64,000 nucleotides of DNA from Pseudomonas sp. Irchel s3b2 (GTDB lineage: Bacteria; Pseudomonadota; Gammaproteobacteria; Pseudomonadales; Pseudomonadaceae). Both the position numbers and the translations under genes were made by a program. Below the pieces are notes generated by a model, which was not told the origin of the DNA, searched no databases, and saw only the letters and a program-made list of their open reading frames with translations. The first letter of the stretch is position 1, and each line of letters begins with the position of its first letter. Positions 34,440 to 42,805 of the stretch are shown here, piece by piece. The stretch lies in contig NZ_FYEB01000020.1 in NCBI RefSeq assembly GCF_900187445.1, forward strand, positions 1-64,000. The letters are read 5' to 3'.

Positions 34440-35543
34440 ATGCTTGCTCGAAATAAAGTTAAATCATTGGTGTTTGTTCTGCTGGTTATTGTTATTGGCA
34501 GTGCCTTCGGTTGGCGTTTCTGGTGGCCCGCCCCGGCCTCGGCCGAACAACGGATACCCAGCACCAAGGTCGGTTTGGCGCAGGTCAAGAAGCAGCCCTA
34601 CACCTATTACCTGGAAGCCATCGGCAAGCTTGAGGCTCAGCGCCAGGTGCTGGTGTCGGCTGAAGTCAGCGGCAAGGTCGTGGACATCGACTTCGAGTCC
34701 GGTGATCAAGTGGCGGCGGGACAGGTTCTGCTCACGCTCAACGACGCGCCGGAGCAAGGTGAACTGGTTCGCTTGAAGGGCGAGTTCGAATCGGCCAAGG
34801 CGCAATTCGCCCGGGTGCAGGAACTGGCGAAAACCGGTGCCGAGAGTCGTCGGGCCTTCGACAGTGCCCGTGCTCAATATGACGCGGCAAAAGGCGACAT
34901 GGAACGCATGCAGGCGCAAATCGCCCAGCGTCATATTCGTGCGCCGTTCGCTGGCACCCTCGGGATTCGTCAGGCGCATCTGGGTCAGTACCTGGAGGCC
35001 GGTGGCGCTGTCGCGACCCTGACCGACCCCGGTGTGCTGCGAGTCAATTTCACCCTGGCCGAGCGCGATGGCTCCCGCGTACAGCTCGGCCAAACCGTGC
35101 AGGCGAAAGTCGATGCCTGGGCGGATGTGAAGTTTCAGGGAAAGATCGTGGCGGTCGATCCACAGATCAATCAGTCCCACACCATCAATGTCCAGGCGGT
35201 GATCACTGACACGAAAAAACTGCTGCGCCCAGGCATGTATGCCCGGGTATCGGTCACGTTGCCGCAGACTACTGAGCTGGTGATTCCGGAGACGGCCATC
35301 ACCTATAACGCCTACGGCGAAAGTGTCTTCTGCGTGTACACCGATGACTCTGGGGTGCAGAAGGTCAAGCGCGAGAGCATCAAGGTTGGTGAGCGCCGCG
35401 ATGGCTGGGCGGTTGTCGACAAAGGTTTGAACGAGGGCGTGCAGGTGGTGACTTCCGGGCAGTTGAAACTCCATGACGGAGTGGCCGTGGAAGGTGTGCC
35501 GGACACGGTTGGACTTAACCTCACCACTGGGTTGGAAAAATGA
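34440..35543 (+). CDS. RND efflux periplasmic adaptor (membrane fusion protein)
   Basis: This 367-residue HlyD-family adaptor links the inner-membrane pump to the outer-membrane channel. It has one N-terminal membrane anchor (about 8-25), a lipoyl/barrel-sandwich half-motif (LEAQRQVLVSAEVSGKVVDI, DFESGDQVAAGQVLLTLN), a short hairpin, the second lipoyl half (IRAPFAGTLGIRQAHLGQYL) and beta-barrel and membrane-proximal domains. The ribosome site is AAGGGAG. The stop overlaps the pump start by ATGA, so adaptor and pump are coupled. Confidence 0.93.
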   Translation: MLARNKVKSLVFVLLVIVIGSAFGWRFWWPAPASAEQRIPSTKVGLAQVKKQPYTYYLEAIGKLEAQRQVLVSAEVSGKVVDIDFESGDQVAAGQVLLTLNDAPEQGELVRLKGEFESAKAQFARVQELAKTGAESRRAFDSARAQYDAAKGDMERMQAQIAQRHIRAPFAGTLGIRQAHLGQYLEAGGAVATLTDPGVLRVNFTLAERDGSRVQLGQTVQAKVDAWADVKFQGKIVAVDPQINQSHTINVQAVITDTKKLLRPGMYARVSVTLPQTTELVIPETAITYNAYGESVFCVYTDDSGVQKVKRESIKVGERRDGWAVVDKGLNEGVQVVTSGQLKLHDGVAVEGVPDTVGLNLTTGLEK

Positions 35544-38500
35544 AATTCACCGACATCTTTCTCCGCCGCCCCGTGCTGGCAGTGGTGGTCAGTACGCTGA
35601 TCCTGCTGTTCGGCGTGCGGGCGTTGCTGAACCTGCCGATTCGTCAGTATCCGATGCTGGAAACCTCGACCATCACCGTCACCACCCAATACCCGGGCGC
35701 CTCGTCGGAGTTGATGCAGGGCTTTGTGACACAACCGATCAGCCAGGCGGTGGCCTCGGTGGAGGGCATCGATTACCTGTCTTCGGCGTCGACCCAGGGC
35801 CGTAGTCAAGTGACGATCCGGATGGCACTCAACAGTGATTCCATCTCTGCGCTGACCGAGGTCATGGCCAAGGTCAATCAGATCAAGTACCGCTTGCCCA
35901 AGGATGCCTATGACCCAGTGGTGGAGCGCACCTCGGGTGGTTTTACCAGCGTGGCCTACGTGGCGTTCGCCAGTTCCAATCTGACCATTCCGGAGATGTC
36001 CGATTACATTTCCCGTGTCGTCGAACCAATGTTCGCCGGCATCGAAGGCGTGGCCAAAATCAACATCATGGGCGAGCAGAAACTCTCCATGCGCCTTTGG
36101 CTGGATCCGCAACGCCTGGCGGGCTACGGAATGACTGGCCAGGACGTGTCGAAGGCGATCGAAGGCAACAACTTCCAGGCCGCCCCGGGCCAGGTCAAGG
36201 GCTTGTATGTGGTCAGCAACCTGCGGGTCAACACGGACCTGAACAGTGTTGAAGATTTCCGCGACATGGTGCTGCGCAACGATAACGGCCGCATCATCCG
36301 CGTGCGGGATGTCGGGACTGTCGAGCTCAATGCCGCCTCCACCGATACCAGTGGTTCGATGAGCGATGTGCCTGCGCTGTTCCTCGGGCTGGACGCCGCA
36401 CCGACCGGTAACCCGCTGGTGATCGTCAAGCGCGTACGGGAGCTGTTGCCGCAGATCGAGGAAACCCTGCCGCCGGGTGTGACGGTACAAATTCCGTTCG
36501 AAGTGGCGCACTTCATTCAATCCTCGATTGATGAAGTGTCCTACACGCTGCTGGAAGCTTTGGTGATCGTGGTCCTGGTGATTTACCTGTGCCTGGGTAC
36601 CTTCCGCACCGTGCTGATTCCGTTGGTGACCATTCCGCTGTCGATGCTCGGCGCCGCAATGTTGATGCAGATGTTCGGCTTCAGTCTGAACCTGCTGACG
36701 TTGCTGGCGATGGTTCTGGCCATTGGCTTGGTGGTGGACGATGCGATCGTGGTGGTGGAGAACGTGCATCGCCACATCGAGGAAGGCAAATCCCCGTTCG
36801 ATGCCGCGTTGATTGGCGCCCGGGAAGTGGCCGGGCCGGTGGTCGCGATGACGTTCACCCTGGCGGCGGTGTACGCGCCTATCGGTTTGATGGGCGGGCT
36901 GACCGGCACGCTGTTCAAGGAGTTCGCGCTGACCCTGGCAGGGGCCGTGGTTATCTCCGGCATCGTTGCGTTGACGTTGTCGCCGATCATGAGTACCCGT
37001 CTGCTGGACGCCAAAAGCAGCGAAGGCTTCATGGCTGTCAAAGCCGACCGCTTCTTCCAGTCTTTGGCCAGTCGCTATGGCGCGTTGCTGGGTGGCTCGC
37101 TTGCGCGTCGCTGGATCAGTCTCAGCGTGGCCTTGGTGATCTTTTTCAGCCTGCCGTTCCTGTACCGCTCGGCGCAGACCGAACTGGCGCCGCTGGAAGA
37201 TCAGAACATTCTGCTGACGGCCATCAAGGCGCCGCAGCATGCCAACCTCAATTACCTTGAAGCGTACGCCCACAAGCTCTACGAGACGTTCAATCAGATT
37301 CCCGAGGGCTACAGCAACTGGGTGGCCAACGGTTCCGATGGGCTGTCCAACAGCGTCGGCGGGATCAACCTGGTGGACTGGGACAAGCGCGGTCGCGACG
37401 CCAACACGATCCAGCCCGACTTGCAGGCGCGGGTCAACGAGATCGAAGGCACCAGCATCTTCGTGTTCCAGATGCCGCCCTTGCCGGGTTCCACCGGTGG
37501 GTTACCGGTGCAAATGGTGATCCGCAGCGATCAGGATTATCTGGCGCTGTTCAACGTGATGGATCAGCTCAAGCAGGCGGCTCAGGCCAGCGGTTTGTTT
37601 GCCGTGGTCGACAGTGACCTGGACTTCAACAACCCGGTGGTGGAAATCCAGATTGATCGCGCCAAGGCCAACGCCCTGGGCATTCGCATGCAGGATATCG
37701 GGGAGACCCTCAACAGCCTGATCGGCGAGAAATACGTCAATCGGTTCTCCTTTCACGGGCGCTCCTACGACGTGATTCCGCAGTCGATTTCCTCGGACCG
37801 GCTTACCCCGGAAACCCTCAAGCTGTATTACGTGAAGGACCAGAAGGGCAATCCGGTGCCGTTATCGACGCTGGCCACGCTCAGCATGAAAGTCGAGCCC
37901 AATCGCTTGACCCAATTCAACCAGCAGAACTCCGCCACGTTCCAGGCCATTCCGGCACCGGGCGTGACCTTGGGCGATGCCGTGGGTTTCCTGCAAAAGC
38001 AATCGGAAGGGTTCCCGGCAGGTTTCAGTTTCGACTGGCAGTCCGATGCCCGGCAGTACGTGCAGGAGGGCAACAGCCTGGCGTTCACCTTCGGTCTGGC
38101 GCTGGTGATCATTTACCTGGTGCTAAGCGTGCAATACGAGAGCTTCCGCGATCCGTTCATCATTCTGATCAGCGTACCGCTGTCGATTTGCGGGGCGCTG
38201 GTTCCGCTGGCGCTGGGGATGACGTCGCTGAACATTTACACGCAAATCGGCCTCATCACTTTGATCGGGTTGATCAGCAAGCACGGCATCTTGATGGTCG
38301 CGTTTGCCAATGAATTGCAACGCACGCAGGGCATGGACCGGGTACAGGCGATTCAACATGCCGCGCAGGTTCGCCTGCGGCCGATTCTCATGACCACAGC
38401 AGCAATGGTGGTGGGGCTTGCACCCCTGTTGTTCGCCAGCGGTGCCGGCGCCAACAGCCGCTTTGGGCTGGGCCTGGTGATTGTGGTGGGCATGCTGATC

Positions 38501-38617
38501 GGCACGCTGTTCACGCTGTTTATCCTGCCCTCGGTTTACACCTTGCTGAGTTCGATCAAGCAGCCCGCCTGCGCACCTGAAGCCACGCTGGTCAGTGCGC
38601 CGCAACCCATCATGTGA
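35540..38617 (+). CDS. RND multidrug/metabolite efflux transporter (HAE1 type)
   Basis: This 1025-residue inner-membrane proton antiporter has twelve predicted membrane helices and two large periplasmic loops. It begins FTDIFLRRPVLAVVVSTLIL and has the conserved helix-4 acidic pair in LAIGLVVDDAIVVVENVHRH. Length and layout match AcrB/MexB-type hydrophobe exporters. Its genomic partners suggest that it exports the product of the adjacent oxidoreductase/chorismate-lyase genes. The outer-membrane gene follows nine bases after its stop. I cannot assign it to a named Mex system. Confidence 0.95.
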   Translation: MKFTDIFLRRPVLAVVVSTLILLFGVRALLNLPIRQYPMLETSTITVTTQYPGASSELMQGFVTQPISQAVASVEGIDYLSSASTQGRSQVTIRMALNSDSISALTEVMAKVNQIKYRLPKDAYDPVVERTSGGFTSVAYVAFASSNLTIPEMSDYISRVVEPMFAGIEGVAKINIMGEQKLSMRLWLDPQRLAGYGMTGQDVSKAIEGNNFQAAPGQVKGLYVVSNLRVNTDLNSVEDFRDMVLRNDNGRIIRVRDVGTVELNAASTDTSGSMSDVPALFLGLDAAPTGNPLVIVKRVRELLPQIEETLPPGVTVQIPFEVAHFIQSSIDEVSYTLLEALVIVVLVIYLCLGTFRTVLIPLVTIPLSMLGAAMLMQMFGFSLNLLTLLAMVLAIGLVVDDAIVVVENVHRHIEEGKSPFDAALIGAREVAGPVVAMTFTLAAVYAPIGLMGGLTGTLFKEFALTLAGAVVISGIVALTLSPIMSTRLLDAKSSEGFMAVKADRFFQSLASRYGALLGGSLARRWISLSVALVIFFSLPFLYRSAQTELAPLEDQNILLTAIKAPQHANLNYLEAYAHKLYETFNQIPEGYSNWVANGSDGLSNSVGGINLVDWDKRGRDANTIQPDLQARVNEIEGTSIFVFQMPPLPGSTGGLPVQMVIRSDQDYLALFNVMDQLKQAAQASGLFAVVDSDLDFNNPVVEIQIDRAKANALGIRMQDIGETLNSLIGEKYVNRFSFHGRSYDVIPQSISSDRLTPETLKLYYVKDQKGNPVPLSTLATLSMKVEPNRLTQFNQQNSATFQAIPAPGVTLGDAVGFLQKQSEGFPAGFSFDWQSDARQYVQEGNSLAFTFGLALVIIYLVLSVQYESFRDPFIILISVPLSICGALVPLALGMTSLNIYTQIGLITLIGLISKHGILMVAFANELQRTQGMDRVQAIQHAAQVRLRPILMTTAAMVVGLAPLLFASGAGANSRFGLGLVIVVGMLIGTLFTLFILPSVYTLLSSIKQPACAPEATLVSAPQPIM

Positions 38618-38626
38618 GGATGTTGT

Positions 38627-40057
38627 ATGTATCGGATTACACGCTTCATGCTGGCGCCGCTGGCTGTTTCCATCCTGATGGCGGCAGGCTGTGTGAACTA
38701 TGCCGGGATCGATCATCAGGGCACCTTATTGTCGGTTGACGATCTGCACTCCAAAACGCTGCAAGACACACTGCCGCCCGCCAACTGGCCTCGTGCCGAC
38801 TGGTGGACGTCGTTGGGTGACCCGCGATTGGGCGCCTTGATCGAAGAGGCCTATGCCAACAACCCGGACCTGCAGGAAGTGTCGGCACGGGTCGCCAAGG
38901 CCAACGCGTTCCTGGATTTGCGCGAGGCCGAGCGCTACCCCGAAGTCAATGCTTCGGCGGGTGTCACCCGTGCCCGGTTGTCGCGGTACGAGGACTACAG
39001 CGGAGAGGGCCGGAACTACGTCACCGCCCGATCCCTGGCGGTCAATTTCAACTACACCTTTGACCTGTGGGGTGGACAGCGGGCAGCTTGGGAGTCGGCA
39101 CTCAACAGCGCCATGGCGGCCGAAGTCGACCTGCAATCGTCGAGGCTGATCCTGACGGTCAACGTGGTCAAGGCCTACAACCAACTGGCCTATGCCTGGC
39201 AAGTGTCGGAGCTCAATCGCCGAGACCTCGCGCGGTTGAGCAAGCTGGTTGAACTGTCGGATTCACGCTACGCCTCGGGGCTGGATAACCTGTCGCAGTT
39301 GAAGCAGGTGCAAAGCCTCAAGGCGCGCTCGGAATCGACCTTGATCGGCGCGCTGGATGACATCGAAATCGCCCGGTTGCAGTTGTCGGCCCTGGTCGGC
39401 AAGGGCGTCGATCGCGCGCAAAGCATCGACCGTCCTTCGAGCCTGCAAGCCAGTGTGGTGGCGCTGCCCGCTCAGTTGCCGGCGCAACTGGTCGGGCGTC
39501 GGCCAGACATCGTGGCGGCGCGCTGGCGGGTCGAGGCCGAGAACAAGAATATCGATGCGCTCAAGACCACGTTTTACCCCAACATCAACCTGGTGGCCTC
39601 GGCGGGGACTCACGCCTTGTCCGGCGATGCGTTGCTGGCCAGCGTCAGCAAGTTCTGGAACATCGCACCGGCCGTTTCCCTGCCGATTTTCGATGCCGGG
39701 CGCTTGCGCTCCGACCTCAAGGCCGGCAACGCCGAACTGGACATTTCGATTGCTCACTACAACCAGGTGCTGACCTCGGCCCTGCATGAAGTGGCAATCT
39801 CGGTCACGCAACTGCGCTCCTTCGAGCAGCAGATTGCAGTGCAGCGCGATGCCTGTGCCATTGCCCAGTCGTCCTACGATCTTTCTCAGTCCCGGTACAA
39901 GGCCGGTGAAGATACGTTCCTGGATGCGTTAAACATCGAGCAACAATTGATTCAGGACGAGATGCGCCTGGCCTTCCTCAACAGCAAGCACATCGACAGT
40001 TCGATTTCGTTGATGGCAGCCTTGGGCGGTGGCTTCCAGGAGAGCGAAGTGGAGTAA
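38627..40057 (+). CDS. Outer-membrane efflux channel lipoprotein (OprM/NodT family)
   Basis: This 476-residue TolC-like lipoprotein has a signal sequence with a lipobox near LMAAGC (cysteine at about residue 22), the start motif PPANWPRADWWTSLGDPRLG, and two repeats of the outer-membrane efflux domain; LPAQLVGRRPDIVAARWRVE is the classic NodT/OprM motif. It completes the tripartite pump with 34440 and 35540. A dedicated channel in the operon is what substrate-specific exporters often have. Confidence 0.94.
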   Translation: MYRITRFMLAPLAVSILMAAGCVNYAGIDHQGTLLSVDDLHSKTLQDTLPPANWPRADWWTSLGDPRLGALIEEAYANNPDLQEVSARVAKANAFLDLREAERYPEVNASAGVTRARLSRYEDYSGEGRNYVTARSLAVNFNYTFDLWGGQRAAWESALNSAMAAEVDLQSSRLILTVNVVKAYNQLAYAWQVSELNRRDLARLSKLVELSDSRYASGLDNLSQLKQVQSLKARSESTLIGALDDIEIARLQLSALVGKGVDRAQSIDRPSSLQASVVALPAQLPAQLVGRRPDIVAARWRVEAENKNIDALKTTFYPNINLVASAGTHALSGDALLASVSKFWNIAPAVSLPIFDAGRLRSDLKAGNAELDISIAHYNQVLTSALHEVAISVTQLRSFEQQIAVQRDACAIAQSSYDLSQSRYKAGEDTFLDALNIEQQLIQDEMRLAFLNSKHIDSSISLMAALGGGFQESEVE

Positions 40058-40136
40058 GAAACGAACGGGGGATTGCAGGGTTCAAGGTGCTGTAGTGCCC
40101 GGGGTGGTTATCGCGGGGGGGTACTTTTTGTGTATA

Positions 40137-40173
40137 GTCTTACTGTTCTCGTATAGACGAATCCTAGTAAGAC
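40137..40173. promoter_or_regulatory. Inverted repeat before the ArsR gene
   Basis: GTCTTACT (40137-40144) and AGTAAGAC (40166-40173) are exact inverted copies 21 bases apart, with CGTATAGACG between them. They lie just before the ArsR gene and may be its autoregulatory operator. The motif differs from the TGTACG palindrome of the oxidoreductase promoters. Confidence 0.45.
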
Positions 40174-40206
40174 ATCTCCCGCCTATATCATCAAAGGTAC
40201 CTACCT

Positions 40207-40569
40207 ATGAACGTTGCAAATCACCCTAATCAGGACCAGATCTTATTAGAGAATGTTCTGTCCGCACTGGGTAGCCCGTTGCGTCTGACCGTATTGAAGG
40301 TGTTGGCCGATGGCCAGGAACACCCGTGCGGGCGAATTCTCAAGGGGGCGTCGAAATCGACAATGACGCACCACTGGCGTGTCCTGCGTGACAGCGGTCT
40401 GATTTGGCAACGGCCGTACGGTCGTGAAAACCTGTTGTCTTTGCGCCGCGAGGACATGGACCAGCGTTTTCCAGGGCTGCTCGATTCATTGCTCACCGCG
40501 GTCAAGTTCGATGAGCAAACCGTCGAAGTGATCAGCAAGCATGAAGTGAACGAAGATGCCGAGTCTTGA
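40207..40569 (+). CDS. ArsR-family transcriptional regulator
   Basis: This 120-residue protein has one winged-helix domain: VLSALGSPLRLTVLKVLADG, then GASKSTMTHHWRVLRDSGLI and WQRPYGRENLLSLRREDMD. It is like the ArsR-type repressors often found next to transporter and flavin genes and shows no clear metal-binding cysteine pair (single Cys in EHPCGRIL). It lies between the pump operon and a chorismate lyase, both on the same strand, so it may sense the pathway product. An inverted repeat precedes it. Confidence 0.88.
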   Translation: MNVANHPNQDQILLENVLSALGSPLRLTVLKVLADGQEHPCGRILKGASKSTMTHHWRVLRDSGLIWQRPYGRENLLSLRREDMDQRFPGLLDSLLTAVKFDEQTVEVISKHEVNEDAES

Positions 40570-40649
40570 GGTTTAAGGTGACACCGCAAGTGAACGGCAG
40601 GGTCCTTCACTGCAACCATTGAGTTCACGATCACCAGGGAGGTGAGAGT

Positions 40650-41180
40650 ATGGGGACAAGTCATTATTGGTCGTCGCGACCGTTATCGGAGTTAACTGAC
40701 CCCGAACATCATTGGCTGTTTTTGCCGGGCGCGCTGACCCCTCGTTTAAAGGCGATGGGCGAGTACTCCATCGAAGTGGTCGAGCAGTCCCACGGGCTGC
40801 TCAACCCTGACGAGGCAGAGGCCTTGAATGTGCCGACGGCGTCGACCGGTTGGGTGCGTGAAGTGGTCATGAAGCTCGATGGTGAGCCCTGTGTCACGGC
40901 GCGCAGCCTGACCAGTGTTCCGGCCCTGAACGCCGATTGGTCGGAGCTCAACGAATACGGTGGCCGGCCATTGGCCGAGATCCTCTACACGTCGGACCGA
41001 ACCCTGCGCGAACCTTTCCAGTGCGCTTTGCTGTCTCCCGGCGCGCCGCTGGCAGCGCTGTCCTATCGTTTCGCCCCCCAGGCCCAGCGACTGCTGGCCA
41101 GACGTTCGCGCTTCACGCGCAATGGCTCTGCCTTGTTGGTCAGTGAGTGTTTTCTACCGGCCTTTTGGGTGCGGGTTTAG
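40650..41180 (+). CDS. Chorismate pyruvate-lyase family protein (UbiC-like)
   Basis: This 176-residue protein matches UbiC-type enzymes, which split chorismate into 4-hydroxybenzoate and pyruvate. Seen are ASTGWVREVVMKLDGEPCVT with ARSLTSVPAL, then GGRPLAEILYTSDRTLREPF and the C-terminal ARRSRFTRNGSALLVSECFL, where the arginines and the final glutamate match product-binding residues of the family. A GGGAGGTGAG ribosome site precedes the ATG. The ubiquinone-pathway ubiC of Pseudomonas normally sits beside ubiA, which is absent here. This copy is thus probably a dedicated source of hydroxybenzoate for the local pathway. Confidence 0.82.
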   Translation: MGTSHYWSSRPLSELTDPEHHWLFLPGALTPRLKAMGEYSIEVVEQSHGLLNPDEAEALNVPTASTGWVREVVMKLDGEPCVTARSLTSVPALNADWSELNEYGGRPLAEILYTSDRTLREPFQCALLSPGAPLAALSYRFAPQAQRLLARRSRFTRNGSALLVSECFLPAFWVRV

Positions 41181-41335
41181 TCAGGATCAGGCTCGGCAAT
41201 CGAGCTTGAAGTCACGCGTCTCCCAAACCCTCATCTTTTCATCCCCTCAGCGTTTTACGGTTGAATCCGGCAGGTATTCAAGAGCGGGACAACCCCCTGA
41301 TCGTTCACCCGGCCAAGGGGATTTTGCGTTCTTTG

Positions 41336-41611
41336 TCAGCGGCAAATCACTGCTTCTATCTGACTGATTGCCGGGGTGAGGGCCAGCGCCAGTTTTTCAG
41401 CTTTCGAGGTGGGGCGCATGGTATTGGAGGAGCGCAGGAACAACGGGTCATCGAACTTTTTGCGCAAGCGCGATAACGATCCGCTGATCGCTGGTTGTTT
41501 GACATGCAGGCGTTCAGCCGTGCGTGTAACACTTCTCTCCCGGAACAACACCAGAAAAGTAATGATCAGGTTAAGGTCTATATCCGCGAAGTTTTCTTCA
41601 TTGAACAACAT
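41336..41611 (-). pseudogene. LysR-type regulator reduced to its DNA-binding domain
   Basis: The 91-residue frame holds a complete LysR winged HTH (IDLNLIITFLVLFRERSVTR, then TAERLHVKQPAISGSLSRLR) and linker helix, then stops at VICR. The substrate-binding domain (about 200 residues) is missing, and I could not find it in another frame downstream. It may be a broken gene, or a small HTH-only protein that interferes with other LysR proteins. It lies beside the chorismate lyase and flavin reductase genes. Confidence 0.7.
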
Positions 41612-41696
41612 GTTCTCATCCCTGTGATGACCCGGTATTCGACAGGCCGACGTTCAGGCAACACGGCGGCTGTCATCAATGCCGGGTGAGCAGCGG

Positions 41697-42203
41697 TTAC
41701 TGATCGGGCGCCAATCGCAGTTCGTCGTTGAGACGGTAGTAATTGCGATTGAAGTAGACCAGGCCTTCCTTGGCCTCGCTGTGTTTGAGCTTGAGGATTT
41801 CACAGTAAAAAATGCTGTGAGTACCCACCTCGTCGATCTTGCTGATGCGGCAGTCGAGATTGACCAGCGCTTCATCGATGGCTGGCGAACCGGTCACCAG
41901 GGTTTCGCAGTTCACACTGGAAAAGCGTTCCTGCATGGACAGCTGACGATTGGCGAATGCCCCGGATGTCGATTGATGATCTCCCGTGAGCACGTTCACA
42001 CAGAGCACTCCATTGGTTTTGAAATGCTCGTGATTGGACGAGGAGCGGTTTACGCAGACCAGCAGTGTGGGCGGTGAATCAGTCACGCTGCACACCGCCG
42101 AAGCGGTAAAGCCAAAACGGCCCGCGGGGCCATCCGTGGTCACAATGGTGACTGCACTTCCCAGCATCGCCATTGCATTACGAAATTCAGTTGAATCAAC
42201 CAT
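41697..42203 (-). CDS. NAD(P)H-dependent flavin reductase (HpaC/HsaB-like)
   Basis: This 168-residue split-barrel flavin reductase supplies reduced FMN or FAD to two-component monooxygenases. Family segments are EFRNAMAMLGSAVTIVTTDG, GRFGFTASAVCSVTDSPPTL and LLVCVNRSSS, plus HSIFYCEILKL near the end. The start ATG at 42203 follows GAGGGG. Its promoter contains the same palindrome as those of the luciferase-like and group D monooxygenases, which strongly suggests that it serves one or both of them although it lies about 8-10 kb away. Confidence 0.9.
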   Translation of the reverse strand: MVDSTEFRNAMAMLGSAVTIVTTDGPAGRFGFTASAVCSVTDSPPTLLVCVNRSSSNHEHFKTNGVLCVNVLTGDHQSTSGAFANRQLSMQERFSSVNCETLVTGSPAIDEALVNLDCRISKIDEVGTHSIFYCEILKLKHSEAKEGLVYFNRNYYRLNDELRLAPDQ

Positions 42204-42303
42204 AGCGTCCCCTCATTCCTTGTAGGTTATTGGAGCTGATCCGTTCTTCCTTGCCCGCCATCGCCGCAAGGTGGCGGGGACTGAACGACACGTTCGGCTT
42301 CAA

Positions 42304-42335
42304 AGCTATAGTACGTATGTAGCCGTACCATGCAA
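42304..42335 (-). promoter_or_regulatory. Promoter with embedded operator (site 3)
   Basis: On the minus strand TTGCAT, a 16-base spacer and TACTAT form a promoter toward the flavin reductase. The palindrome at 42310-42329 (plus strand AGTACG-TATGTAGC-CGTACC) fills the spacer. Each arm has one change from sites 1 and 2, while the central TGTA is kept. Confidence 0.65.
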
Positions 42336-42385
42336 GCTATTCCTTGTGCTTATTTTGCTAAAAAGGGGTGTGCATGAGAGAGCGT

Positions 42386-42757
42386 TCAAGGTCCCTCTAA
42401 CGGGCAGTTTTCCCAGGCGTTCTGCAGGCTGCTTTCGAACTCGACCAATTGCGCGTGCCGCTGTGTCAGCGCCGCAATCTGGTCGTCGATTTCCTGTTTC
42501 TTGTTGGTGATTGCCTGTTGCGCCTGAACCCAGGACAGCGGCTGACCGTTTTGGGAAGCGAAAGCCGCCTGCAATTCCTTGAGCTTGAAGCCCAATTGCT
42601 GGGCGCACTTGATGAAGCTCAGAAGGTCGACGCTGTGTTGGTCATAGACGCGGTAGTTGCCCCTGCGCCGGGCGGGAGGCAACAGGCCGATGGCCTCATA
42701 GTGACGGATAGTCTTGATCGTCGTGCCCGAGCGATGCGCGGCTTGGCCGATGTACAT
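42386..42757 (-). CDS. MerR-family transcriptional regulator
   Basis: This 123-residue protein has an N-terminal MerR winged helix (MYIGQAAHRSGTTIKTIRHY, then EAIGLLPPARRRGNYRVYDQ) and a coiled-coil dimerisation helix (KKQEIDDQIAALTQRHAQLV). It has no cysteine cluster of the metal-sensing type; its C-terminus is short. It follows the flavodoxin-like gene by 48 bases on the same strand and probably controls it. Redox or aldehyde stress signalling is the usual role of such small MerR proteins. Confidence 0.9.
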   Translation of the reverse strand: MYIGQAAHRSGTTIKTIRHYEAIGLLPPARRRGNYRVYDQHSVDLLSFIKCAQQLGFKLKELQAAFASQNGQPLSWVQAQQAITNKKQEIDDQIAALTQRHAQLVEFESSLQNAWENCPLEGP

Positions 42758-42805
42758 GAAAAGTCCTTTTTTGCCGTGGGTAAGCCAGACCCATTATCGG
42801 CAGAC

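Noticed and set aside
35312..37273. 653-codon open frame antisense to the RND pump
   Set aside because: It mirrors the pump gene, is rich in His, Gln and Arg as GC-rich shadows are, and has no domain or ribosome site.
42386..42757. The MerR protein as the regulator of the TGTACG sites
   Set aside because: MerR operators need 19-20 base spacers, while these promoters have 16-17; the MerR gene pairs better with the flavodoxin gene beside it.
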